Shown: in pieces, positions 38,601 to 50,600 of the stretch | How positions within the stretch are numbered: the stretch's first letter is position 1 | How the letters are laid out: every line of letters begins with the position of its first letter | Source of the DNA: Fratercula arctica | Taxonomy: Eukaryota; Chordata; Aves; Charadriiformes; Alcidae | NCBI GenBank assembly: GCA_947846985.1 | Contig: CANTUZ010000005.1 | Span: 19,502,389 to 19,566,388, forward strand | Length of the DNA: 64,000 bases | Direction: 5' to 3' | Position numbers and translations under genes: made by a program | The notes under the pieces: generated by a model | What the model was told of the DNA's origin: nothing | Database searches by the model: none | What the model saw: the letters and a program-made list of their open reading frames with translations, nothing else

Positions 38601-41600
38601 GCATTTGAATGTGGTGATCTGTTTCCCAGTCCTCTCCTGAAACCAGACTACAACCAAGTATGACTCACTCCAAACGCAGACTAGCCCTGTGGTATCTTCT
38701 TGTGCTGCACTATAAACACACAACTTTTCCCCACTCTCAACCTATTCAAAAGCAGAAACAGAAAAGATAATTTAGCCCACTTAGCCCTTGGTTATGTCTT
38801 CATCAAAGCTATCCTACAATAAAGAAAAACATTGAGGTGTGACCTAATTCTTGAAGGAAGCCTTTTCAAAACTATCCTTGAAGAACTACTAGCAGTATAT
38901 AAGGTATCAATCCGAACATCATTGGAAGTTATGCTGATACGCAAGAAAGCAGAAAGAAATATAATAGACTGATACTTCCATTTCTATCCAGATTAATAAA
39001 TACTATATATGTTATTAACATTGAAATTATGTGCCTAGTCTCCATTCAAAGAAGAATGCTAAAAAAAACTCATGAAATCTACTCACTGCGTAAGATTCAT
39101 TAGGTGAAATGGTACAATTTTTTGGACTTGCAGTTGAACTTGGAGGACTGGGTGGAGTAACTCTACTGTGCGTAGAACTTCCTGAAATGGTGACTGCACT
39201 TGACGTTGCAGTAGGCCCAGAAGTACTAGTTGAGCCAGTGGAAACAATTTCAGAGGTGGTGGTGGTCGCGGTGATTGTGGTAAAATTCCTAAAGGTTGTT
39301 CCCGAAGTTGTGGTAAAAGATTCAGTTGGAGTTGTACCAGAGGTGGTGACTGACATGGGGCTGGTTGATAATGATGGCAGAGATACAGTAGTACTACCAG
39401 TAGACTCTACGGAGGATGGTCCTGAAGTTGTGGCGGCAGGGAAGGTAGTTGATCTTGTCAAAGTAGTGTGAGATGCAGTAGCTGTCGTTGGGCTGCCAAA
39501 TTCAGTTACTATTGTGGTGCTGCGGGGAGTGGATCCTGAGGGTGTGGGGCCCGAAGTGGTGGGTTTGCTGGTCGATCCTGTTTCAGTGACTCCCAAGGTG
39601 GTGACTATCACGGTGCTTGGTGATTCTGGTGGTGGTGATGCAGTAGTGCTCGATGTGGATGATGGTGAAGATGGTCCTGAGGTTGTGGTAGTGATGGTGG
39701 TGGTCCGTGACCCTGTGGGAGGGCTGCTAGTCCCGGTGGTACTGGTCTCGTGGATAGATGGTTCTGTTATTATTGTGGTGCTGCGGGGAGTGGATCCTGA
39801 GGGTGTGGGTCCTGAAGTGGTGGGTTTGCTGGTCGTTCCTGTTTCAGTGACTCCCAAGGTGGTGACCGTCACTGTGCTTGTTGGTACCGATGGTGTTGAC
39901 TGTTGGATTGTGGTGCCTGCGGGAGACACTGAACTTTCCGTTTCTGTCGTTCTGGTTGTTGGCAGTGGGGTAGCCGAAGGAGTAACTGGAGTACTCGTCT
40001 TTGTCGATGTTCCTAATTCAGTTGTTGCACCCTCTTCAAGACAGGGAGAAAACACAGTGTTTTATTTTAAGGAGGCAAATCGCATTTGTTATTAACTTCA
40101 TTTCATTTTCTAATAAGCAAACGGAATTCAAGAAACCTAAGCATAGGGTACTTAGATGGGAATAAAGCAGAACCTGTTTTACTAATGGCTTTTGCCTAAC
40201 AGAGGGATATCTAAAAAAATCTCCCACATCTTGCGTGGGAGACATTGATGTAAAGACTTTATCAGCGATCAGTGTTGGATGGATGGAACACCCGCCTGCA
40301 GTGTTAAAACATTATACTGCACAGAAGAGTTCAGCGGTTCTAAATCCAGGGGAATTCATTGAGTTCATCGGTGAAATCTTTGGTTAATTCTGTATTGCTC
40401 TCATGCTATATTCTACGGATAGAGCACCATTCCCTCTGCTACTTCATGTGGCCTGTTCATACCTGCGTTCATTATGCTCAGAGCCATTTGATTCTACTGA
40501 AACCGAGCAGCTGCTGGAGCAATCTGTGTTCCATACCTAACTCCCAGGCCTCTAAGACTATTCACCCACAAGCTATTTTGGCATGCTAGGAACCCCAAAT
40601 TCATGTCTCTGCTTTTTCCTTCTCACATGACCAAGCCAGATTTCATCATGCGCCCTAAGGCAGGCTCCCTTAAAGTAGGTTTTGATTAGCATTTTATAAA
40701 CTGTTCATGATATTCAGAGGCCAGCCTCAGAGCCAACTCTTTGTGCTTTTACAGCATGACGTAAGAGACACGTGGTAGATAGAGAAGCACTGCATGCATA
40801 ATAAGAGTGCAGCCATAATGCTGGAGCATAGGAGGAAGTAAGATACACTGCTGCTGCCCACATAGTCCACAAGGACAGTCCTCCAACTAAAATTAATTCA
40901 CATTTGGCGGAGGAAAGGCAAGATCCTTCATGTTCAGAAGGAAATACAGGAACAGGCAGCGTACTGTCACAGTGGCAGATTCACTGGGACATTAGGGGGT
41001 CTCACACTGCTGCCCAAACGTCAGCTTGCTTCCCAGCAGTGCAGGGTAAGCTGGAGAACAATGCTCATGGGAATGTTGGGAGAACCTGGCTGCCCACAGC
41101 CTTGACACATACCAAGGGCCAACCCATAGTCTGAAACCTTTCCCTAGACCCTGCCAGGGGAAAACCTTTGAAGCTTCCTACAGCCAGAACTGCAGGTCAG
41201 TGGCAGCGATGCCACAGAGGCAAGACAAGAGAAGAAAGCGAAGAAAATCTGCACAGCTATGTCCAAACAGCACCTCAAATGACACTGCCACAAACCCAAG
41301 CCCCACTACCATCACACAAAACAGGTCACGCTGAGTACATTCTCTCCAGCTGAAGGACAAGGTACAACAGCAGCAAAAGCAAGACTTCCCATCAATTCAG
41401 TATCTGCACAAGCCATGTAGAGGCACCAGGATGAAAAAACTCCCAGTGTTACTGATAATCAAAGGAATGCAGCCGAGTACCAGAAATATGTTGTTCACTC
41501 TCCCTCCTAAATGAAAAGCTTGGTCCAAGACCCATTCTAGTCCACTCTCATGAGACCACACCTGGAGTACTGCATCCAGCTGTGGGGTCACATGTACACG

Positions 41601-44600
41601 ACAGACCTGAAACTGTTTAAGCAGGTCAGGAGGAGGGCCACAAAAATGATCACAGGGCTAGACACCTTCCCTATTAAAAGAGGCATAGGGAGTTGGGTTG
41701 TTAGCTGGGAGAAGTCTCCAGGGAGAACTTATTGCAGCCTTTCAGTATATAAGGGGGGCTTATAAGAAAGACAGATAGAAACTTTTTACCAAGGTCTGTA
41801 GTTACAGGACAAGGTGAAACAGTTTTAAACTGAAAGAGGGTAGATTTAGATTGGACATAAGGAAAAAAATTTTTACGATGAGGGCTGTGAGACACTGCAA
41901 TGGCTTTCCCAGAAAAGTTGTGGATGCCCAGTCACTGGAAGTATTCAAGCTCATGTTGAATGGGGCTCAGAGAAACCTGATACAGTGAAAGATGATCCTA
42001 CCCATACCACAGGGGTTGGACTAAAAGATCCCTTAAAAGGTCCCTTCTAAACCAAATTCTTCTAGGACTTCATGATTTTTTATAAAATATACATAAACTA
42101 CACTCCCTCAGAGAACAAAAATTAAGACCCACATTAAACTTCCAATACACCTTGATTTCCCATGTAACAAAGCAACAAATAACAATGCAGAAGGAAAATT
42201 ACGTTGTGGTACTGTAGTCAGAGGATGCGGCGTTTTGGTGATTATTACTGGTGTTCCAGATGTGATTGTAGTAGTCAGGGTGGGTGTTGGTGTGCCAGGA
42301 ACAGTCGTCGTTGTGCCCGGGGTGCTGCTGATGGCAGTGGTCCGTGATCCTGTGGGAGGGCTGCTAGTCCCGGTGGTACTGGTCTCGTGGATAGATGGTT
42401 CTGTTATTATTGTGGTGCTGCGGGGAGTGGATCCTGAGGGTGTGGGTCCTGAAGTGGTGGGTTTGCTGGTCGTTCCTGTTTCAGTGACTCCCAAGGTGGT
42501 GACCGTCACCGTGCTTGTTGGTACCGATGGTGTTGACTGTTGGATTGTGGTGCCTGCGGGAGACACTGAACTTTCCGTTTCTGTCATTCTGGTTGTTGGC
42601 AGTGGGGTAGCCGAAGGAGTAACTGGAGTACTCGTCTTTGTCGATGTTCCTAATTCAGTTGTTGCACCCTCTTCAAGACAGGGAGAAAACACAGTGTTTT
42701 ATTTTAAGGAGGCAAATCGCATTTGTTATTAACTTCATTTCATTTTCTAATAAGCAAACGGAATTCAAGAAACCTAAGCATAGGGTACTTAGATGGGAAT
42801 AAAGCAGAACCTGTTTTACTAATGGCTTTTGCCTAACAGAGGGATATCTAAAAAAAATCTCCCACATCTTGCGTGGGAGACATTGATGTAAAGACTTTAT
42901 CAGCGATCAGTGTTGGATGGATGGAACACCCGCCTGCAGTGTTAAAACATTATACTGCACAGAAGAGTTCAGCGGTTCTAAATCCAGAGGAATTCATTGA
43001 GTTCATTGGTGAAATCTGTGGTTAATTCTGTATTGCTCTCATGCTGTATTCCAACAACAGCAAAAGCAAGACTTCCCATCAGTTCAGTATCTGCCTAAGA
43101 CCGGCAGAGAAATCAGGATGAAAAATCTCCTCGGACCCCTGCTGAGTCACGGGACACAAGATCTTCTACCTAGGAGCCCAGCACCCTCCTCACTTCTGAA
43201 ACAGCCAGCACAAGGGCTAGCTTTGGGCTCCGGCCGTTTCAGGGAACACACAACAATTACTCCCACCCCTGATCCCATACAGAAGGCACAAGCTGAGATG
43301 CTCCCGGACCTTCATTTCTCCTACAGCAAGGCAACACACAAGAGCACAGACCAGACAAGTACCTCTAGGTGTTGTGGTTGGAGACGGTAGGGAGGTGGTG
43401 TATGTTGGTGTGGGCATGGATGTGCTTGTAGTAGTCGGGGTGGGTGTTGGTGTGCCAGGAACAGTCGTCGTTGTGCCCGGGGTGCTGCTGGTGGTGGTGC
43501 TGCTGGGGGGCATCGTGGTGGTGGGGGGAGCGGTGGTCATTGTGGTGCTGTTGGGAGGCCCCGATGGCGTTGGCGCGGTTGTCGATGTGGGTAGAGACAA
43601 CGTTGTGGACAAAGGTGGGGCTGGCGTGGTGCTCGGAGTGGTAACTGGAAAACACTCTGGTAGGTCGGGAACGCAGCAGACACTGATCTCGTAATTGTGG
43701 CAGACCGGCATCTGTATCATACCACCCGGACGCTGATCGCTGTTGTTACAGATAAGCCCTCTGTCAACACTGCATTCCACCTTCTGCCCTAAATCTTCAA
43801 TGGCAATGTCAGGGAATTTCTCTGCTCTGCAAGAAATATTCTCAACTTTCGCACAGACCCAGGAGGGGTCGTTCTTCAGAATATTCTCAAAGGTTTCGTA
43901 GTCACCACTGTTTCTGTCAGAACCATCTGGGTAACTCACATCAATCCAGTCTGTCCACCTGCAGCTACAGTCTGGGGGACAACAAGAAGAGCAACAATTA
44001 GAAGCAGCTGGAACAGAGACAACAAGCTGGGGCAACAGCACACTCACGCCTGGTCCTCTGCGCATCCACCACACCCAAGGGTGCCCCTCGGGAACTGCTA
44101 CACAGTCAGCCAACCTTGGCCTCAACAAGTCTCACTTGTGTGGGCAGGCCTCTCCTTCTCAGCCCTACAAAGAGCACACGAGGGCCAAATCAGGACACAG
44201 GCACTCATGAGCCATGCGTATGCGTCCCCAAGCAGCTAGGGAACATTGCTGTACTGGTCATCTCGTCTGCAAAAACCACTCACATAAAGGCAACACATGA
44301 GGTGGAGCAGGACCAAGCAGGGACTCCCGCCACAGCTCTCGCTTTCCTGTGCCCCTCACACCACCTCACTCTCTCAGCGACAAACCAAACACCGGGAAGG
44401 CTTGCGACCACACAGGAAGGAGGCACAGCGTACACACAGCTGCCAAAACATCTACTGGCCACCAAGCAGAGCACAGGCAGCTGGAGAACAACGCTCCTGA
44501 GAATGCTGGGAGAACACGGCTGCCCACAGCCTTGGTCTGTAGCAAGGGGCAACCTGTGGTCTCAAACCTTTCCCCAAACCCTACCAGGGGAAAGCCTTCG

Positions 44601-47600
44601 TGCAGCCAGAACTGCAGGTGACTGGCAGCAATGACCACAGAAGGCAACGCCAGAGAAGCAAGTAAAGAAAATCTGCACAGCTGCAGCCCAAACAGCGCCT
44701 AAAATGGCACTGCCAGAACCCAAGCCCCACTCCCATCGCACAAAACAGGTCACAACGAGTACATTCTCTCCAGCTGAAAGGACGAGGTCCAACAGCAGCA
44801 AAAGCAAGACCTCCATCAGTTCAGTATCTGCCTAAGACCAGCAGAGAAATCAGGATGAAAAAAACTCCTCGGAGCCCTGCTGAGTCAGGGAACACAAAAC
44901 CTTCTACCCAGGGCCCTTCCCACTTCTGAAACAGACAGCACAAGGGCTAGCTTTAGGCACCAGCTGTTTCAGGGGAAGCACAACAATTACTCCCACCCCT
45001 GATCCCATACAGAAGGCACAAGTTGAGGTGCTCACGGACCTTCATTTCTCCCACAGCAAGGCAACACACGAGAGCACAGACCAAAATACCTTCAGGTCCT
45101 GTGGGTGAAGGTGACAGTGATGGGGTGACAGTGATTGTTGGTGTGGGCACGGATGTGCTTATAGTAGTTGGGGTGGGTGTTGGTGTGCCAGGAACAGTCG
45201 TCGTTGTGCCCGGGGTGCTGCTGGTGGTGGTGGTGATTGTGGTGGTCTGTGACCCTGTGGGAGGGCTGCTAGTCCCGGTGGTACTGGTCTCGTGGATAGA
45301 TGGTTCTGTTATTATTGTGGTGCTGCGGGGAGTGGATCCTGAGGGTGTGGGTCCTGAAGTGGTGAGTTTGCTGGTCGTTCCTGTTTCAGTGACTCCCAAG
45401 GTGGTGACCGTCACCGTGCTTGTTGGTACCGATGGTGTTGACTGTTGGATTGTGGTGCCTGCGGGAGACACTGAACTTTCCGTTTCTGTCGTTCTGGTTG
45501 TTGGCAGTGGGGTAGCCGAAGGAGTAACTGGAGTACTCGTCTTTGTCGATGTTCCTAATTCAGTTGTTGCACCCTCTTCAAGACAGGGAGAAAACACAGT
45601 GTTTTATTTTAAGGAGGCAAATCGCATTTGTTATTAACTTCATTTCATTTTCTAATAAGCAAACGGAATTCAAGAAACCTAAGCATAGGGTACTTAGATG
45701 GGAATAAAGCAGAACCTGTTTTACTAATGGCTTTTGCCTAACAGAGGGATATCCAAAAAAAATCTCCCACATCTTGCGTGGGAGACATTGATGTAAAGAC
45801 TTTATCAGCGATCAGTGTTGGATGGATGGAACACCCGCCTGCAGTGTTAAAACATTATACTGCACAGAAGAGTTCAGCGGTTCTAAATCCAGAGGAATTC
45901 ATTGAGTTCATTGGTGAAATCTGTGGTTAATTCTGTATTGCTCTCATGCTGTATTCCAACAACAGCAAAAGCAAGACTTCCCATCAGTTCAGTATCTGCC
46001 TAAGACCGGCAGAGAAATCAGGATGAAAAATCTCCTCGGACCCCTGCTGAGTCACGGGACACAAGATCTTCTACCTAGGAGCCCAGCACCCTCCTCACTT
46101 CTGAAACAGCCAGCACAAGGGCTAGCTTTGGGCTCCGGCCGTTTCAGGGAACGCACAACAATTACTCCCACCCCTGATCCCATACAGAAGGCACAAGCTG
46201 AGATGCTCCCGGACCTTCATTTCTCCTACAGCAAGGCAACACACAAGAGCACAGACCAGACAAGTACCTCTAGGTGTTGTGGTTGGAGACGGTAGGGAGG
46301 TGGTGTATGTTGGTGTGGGCATGGATGTGCTTGTAGTAGTCGGGGTGGGTGTTGGTGTGCCAGGAACAGTCGTCGTTGTGCCCGGGGTGCTGCTGGTGGT
46401 GGTGCTGCTGGGGGGCATCGTGGTGGTGGGGGGAGCGGTGGTCATTGTGGTGCTGTTGGGAGGCCCCGATGGCGTTGGCGCGGTTGTCGATGTGGGTAGA
46501 GACAACGTTGTGGACAAAGGTGGGGCTGGCGTGGTGCTCGGAGCGGTAAATGGAAAACACTCTGGTAGGTCGGGAACGCAGCAGACACTGATCTCGTAAT
46601 TGAGGCAGATCGGCATCTGTATCATACCACCCGGACGCTGATCGCTGTTGTTACAGATAAGCCCTCTGTCAACACTGCATTCCACCTTCTGCCCTAAATC
46701 TTCAATGGCAATGTCAGGGAATTTCTCTGCTCTGCAAGAAATATTCTCAACTTTCGCGCAGACCCAGGAGGGGTCGTTCTTCAGAATATTCTCAAAGGTT
46801 TCGTAGTCACCACTGTTTCTGTCAGAACCATCTGGGTAACTCACATCAATCCAGTCTGTCCACCTGCAGCTACAGTCTGGGGGACAACAAGAAGAGCAAC
46901 AATTAGAAGCAGCTGGAACAGAGACAACAAGCTGGGGCAACAGCACACTCACGCCTGGTCCTCTGCGCATCCACCACACCCAAGGGTGCCCCTCGGGAAC
47001 TGCTACACAGTCAGCCAACCTTGGCCTCAACAAGTCTCACTTGTGTGGGCAGGCCTCTCCTTCTCAGCCCTACAAAGAGCACACGAGGGCCAAATCAGGA
47101 CACAGGCACTCATGAGCCATGCGTATGCGTCCCCAAGCAGCTAGGGAACATTGCTGTACTGGTCATCTCGTCTGCAAAAACCACTCACATAAAGGCAACA
47201 CATGAGGTGGAGCAGGACCAAGCAGGGACTCCCGCCACACTCTCGCTTTCCTGTGCCCCTCACACCACCTCACTCTCTCAGCGACAAACCAAACACCGGG
47301 AAGGCTTGCGACCACACAGGAAGGAGGCACAGCGTACACACAGCTGCCAAAACATCTACTGGCCACCAAGCAGAGCACAGGCAGCTGGAGAACAACGCTC
47401 CTGAGAATGCTGGGAGAACACGGCTGCCCACAGCCTTGGTCTGTAGCAAGGGGCAACCTGTGGTCTCAAACCTTTCCCCAAACCCTACCAGGGGAAAGCC
47501 TTCGTGCAGCCAGAACTGCAGGTGACTGGCAGCAATGACCACAGAGGCAACGCCAGAGAAGCAAGTAAAGAAAATCTGCACAGCTGCGCCCAAACAGCGC

Positions 47601-50600
47601 CTAAAATGGCACTGCCAGAACCCAAGCCCCACTCCCATCGCACAAAACAGGTCACAACGAGTACATTCTCTCCAGCTGAAGGACGAGGTCCAACAGCAGC
47701 AAAAGCAAGACCTCCATCAGTTCAGTATCTGCCTAAGACCGGCAGAGAAATCAGGATGAAAAAAACTCCTCGGAGCCCTGCTGAGTCAGGGAACACAAAA
47801 CCTTCTACCCAGGGCCCTTCCCACTTCTGAAACAGACAGCACAAGGGCTAGCTTTAGGCACCAGCTGTTTCAGGGGAAGCACAACAATTACTCCCACCCC
47901 TGATCCCATACAGAAGGCACAAGTTGAGGTGCTCACGGACCTTCATTTCTCCCACAGCAAGGCAACACACGAGAGCACAGACCAAAATACCTTCAGGTCC
48001 TGTGGGTGAAGGTGACAGTGATGGGGTGACAGTGATTGTTGGTGTGGGCACGGATGTGCTTATAGTAGTTGGGGTGGGTGTTGGTGTGCCAGGAACAGTC
48101 GTCGTTGTGCCCGGGGTGCTGCTGGTGGTGGTGGTGATTGTGGTGGTCTGTGACCCTGTGGGAGGGCTGCTAGTCCCGGTGGTACTGGTCTCGTGGATAG
48201 ATGGTTCTGTTATTATTGTGGTGCTGCGGGGAGTGGATCCTGAGGGTGTGGGTCCTGAAGTGGTGGGTTTGCTGGTCGTTCCTGTTTCAGTGACTCCCAA
48301 GGTGGTGACCGTCACCGTGCTTGTTGGTACCGATGGTGTTGACTGTTGGATTGTGGTGCCTGCGGGAGACACTGAACTTTCCGTTTCTGTCGTTCTGGTT
48401 GTTGGCAGTGGGGTAGCCGAAGGAGTAACTGGAGTACTCGTCTTTGTCGATGTTCCTAATTCAGTTGTTGCACCCTCTTCAAGACAGGGAGAAAACACAG
48501 TGTTTTATTTTAAGGAGGCAAATCGCATTTGTTATTAACTTCATTTCATTTTCTAATAAGCAAACGGAATTCAAGAAACCTAAGCATAGGGTACTTAGAT
48601 GGGAATAAAGCAGAACCTGTTTTACTAATGGCTTTTGCCTAACAGAGGGATATCTAAAAAAATCTCCCACATCTTGCGTGGGAGACATTGATGTAAAGAC
48701 TTTATCAGCGATCAGTGTTGGATGGATGGAACACCCGCCTGCAGTGTTAAAACATTATACTGCACAGAAGAGTTCAGCGGTTCTAAATCCAGAGGAATTC
48801 ATTGAGTTCATTGGTGAAATCTGTGGTTAATTCTGTATTGCTCTCATGCTGTATTCCAACAACAGCAAAAGCAAGACTTCCCATCAGTTCAGTATCTGCC
48901 TAAGACCGGCAGAGAAATCAGGATGAAAAAAACTCCTCGGAGCCCTGCTGAGTCACGGGACACAAGATCTTCTACCTAGGAGCCCAGCACCCTCCTCACT
49001 TCTGAAACAGCCAGCACAAGGGCTAGCTTTGGGCTCCGGCCGTTTCAGGGAACACACAACAATTACTCCCACCCCTGATCCCATACAGAAGGCACAAGCT
49101 GAGATGCTCCCGGACCTTCATTTCTCCTACAGCAAGGCAACACACAAGAGCACAGACCAGACAAGTACCTCTAGGTGTTGTGGTTGGAGACGGTAGGGAG
49201 GTGGTGTATGTTGGTGTGGGCATGGATGTGCTTGTAGTAGTCGGGGTGGGTGTTGGTGTGCCAGGAACAGTCGTCGTTGTGCCCGGGGTGCTGCTGGTGG
49301 TGGTGCTGCTGGGGGGCATCGTGGTGGTGGGGGGAGCGGTGGTCATTGTGGTGCTGTTGGGAGGCCCCGATGGCGTTGGCGCGGTTGTCGATGTGGGTAG
49401 AGACAACGTTGTGGACAAAGGTGGGGCTGGCGTGGTGCTCGGAGTGGTAACTGGAAAACACTCTGGTAGGTCGGGAACGCAGCAGACACTGATCTCGTAA
49501 TTGAGGCAGACCGGCATCTGTATCATACCACCCGGACGCTGATCGCTGTTGTTACAGATAAGCCCTCTGTCAACACTGCATTCCACCTTCTGCCCTAAAT
49601 CTTCAATGGCAATGTCAGGGAATTTCTCTGCTCTGCAAGAAATATTCTCAACTTTCGCGCAGACCCAGGAGGGGTCGTTCTTCAGAATATTCTCAAAGGT
49701 TTCGTAGTCACCACTGTTTCTGTCAGAACCATCTGGGTAACTCACATCAATCCAGTCTGTCCACCTGCAGCTACAGTCTGGGGGACAACAAGAAGAGCAA
49801 CAATTAGAAGCAGCTGGAACAGAGACAACAAGCTGGGGCAACAGCACACTCACGCCTGGTCCTCTGCGCATCCACCACACCCAAGGGTGCCCCTCGGGAA
49901 CTGCTACACAGTCAGCCAACCTTGGCCTCAACAAGTCTCACTTGTGTGGGCAGGCCTCTCCTTCTCAGCCCTACAAAGAGCACACGAGGGCCAAATCAGG
50001 ACACAGGCACTCATGAGCCATGCGTATGCGTCCCCAAGCAGCTAGGGAACATTGCTGTACTGGTCATCTCGTCTGCAAAAACCACTCACATAAAGGCAAC
50101 ACATGAGGTGGAGCAGGACCAAGCAGGGACTCCCGCCACGCTCTCGCTTTCCTGTGCCCCTCACACCACCTCACTCTCTCAGCGACAAACCAAACACCGG
50201 GAAGGCTTGCGACCACACAGGAAGGAGGCACAGCGTACACACAGCTGCCAAAACATCTACTGGCCACCAAGCAGAGCACAGGCAGCTGGAGAACAACGCT
50301 CCTGAGAATGCTGGGAGAACACGGCTGCCCACAGCCTTGGTCTGTAGCAAGGGGCAACCTGTGGTCTCAAACCTTTCCCCAAACCCTACCAGGGGAAAGC
50401 CTTCGTGCAGCCAGAACTGCAGGTGACTGGCAGCAATGACCACAGAAGCAACGCCAGAGAAGCAAGTAAAGAAAATCTGCACAGCTGCGCCCAAACAGCG
50501 CCTAAAATGGCACTGCCAGAACCCAAGCCCCACTCCCATCGCACAAAACAGGTCACAACGAGTACATTCTCTCCAGCTAAAGGACGAGGTCCAACAGCAG

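Larger units (their letters stand above)
26687..39086. other. Introns of the MUC2 C-terminal half
   Basis: Longer gaps are 26687-28116, 28578-29240, 29370-30031, 30131-30603, 30727-31380, 31422-32042, 32148-32752, 33793-34461, 34641-35280, 35802-36940, 37189-37748 and 37924-39086. No extra exon, RNA gene or transposon was recognised. A T-run lies at about 34049-34069. Confidence 0.6.
43972..46876 (-). repeat. MUC2 long tandem unit A (2905 bp)
   Basis: Contains intron, PTS exon alpha-2, intron and CysD2 copy 4. The matching acceptor sites at 43971 and 46876 are 2905 bases apart, and introns are as similar as exons, which implies recent duplication or conversion. Confidence 0.93.
46877..49777 (-). 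repeat. MUC2 long tandem unit B (2901 bp)
   Basis: Same layout as unit A, with PTS exon alpha-1 and CysD2 copy 3. Only scattered substitutions and 1-4 base indels separate it from unit A. Confidence 0.93.
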
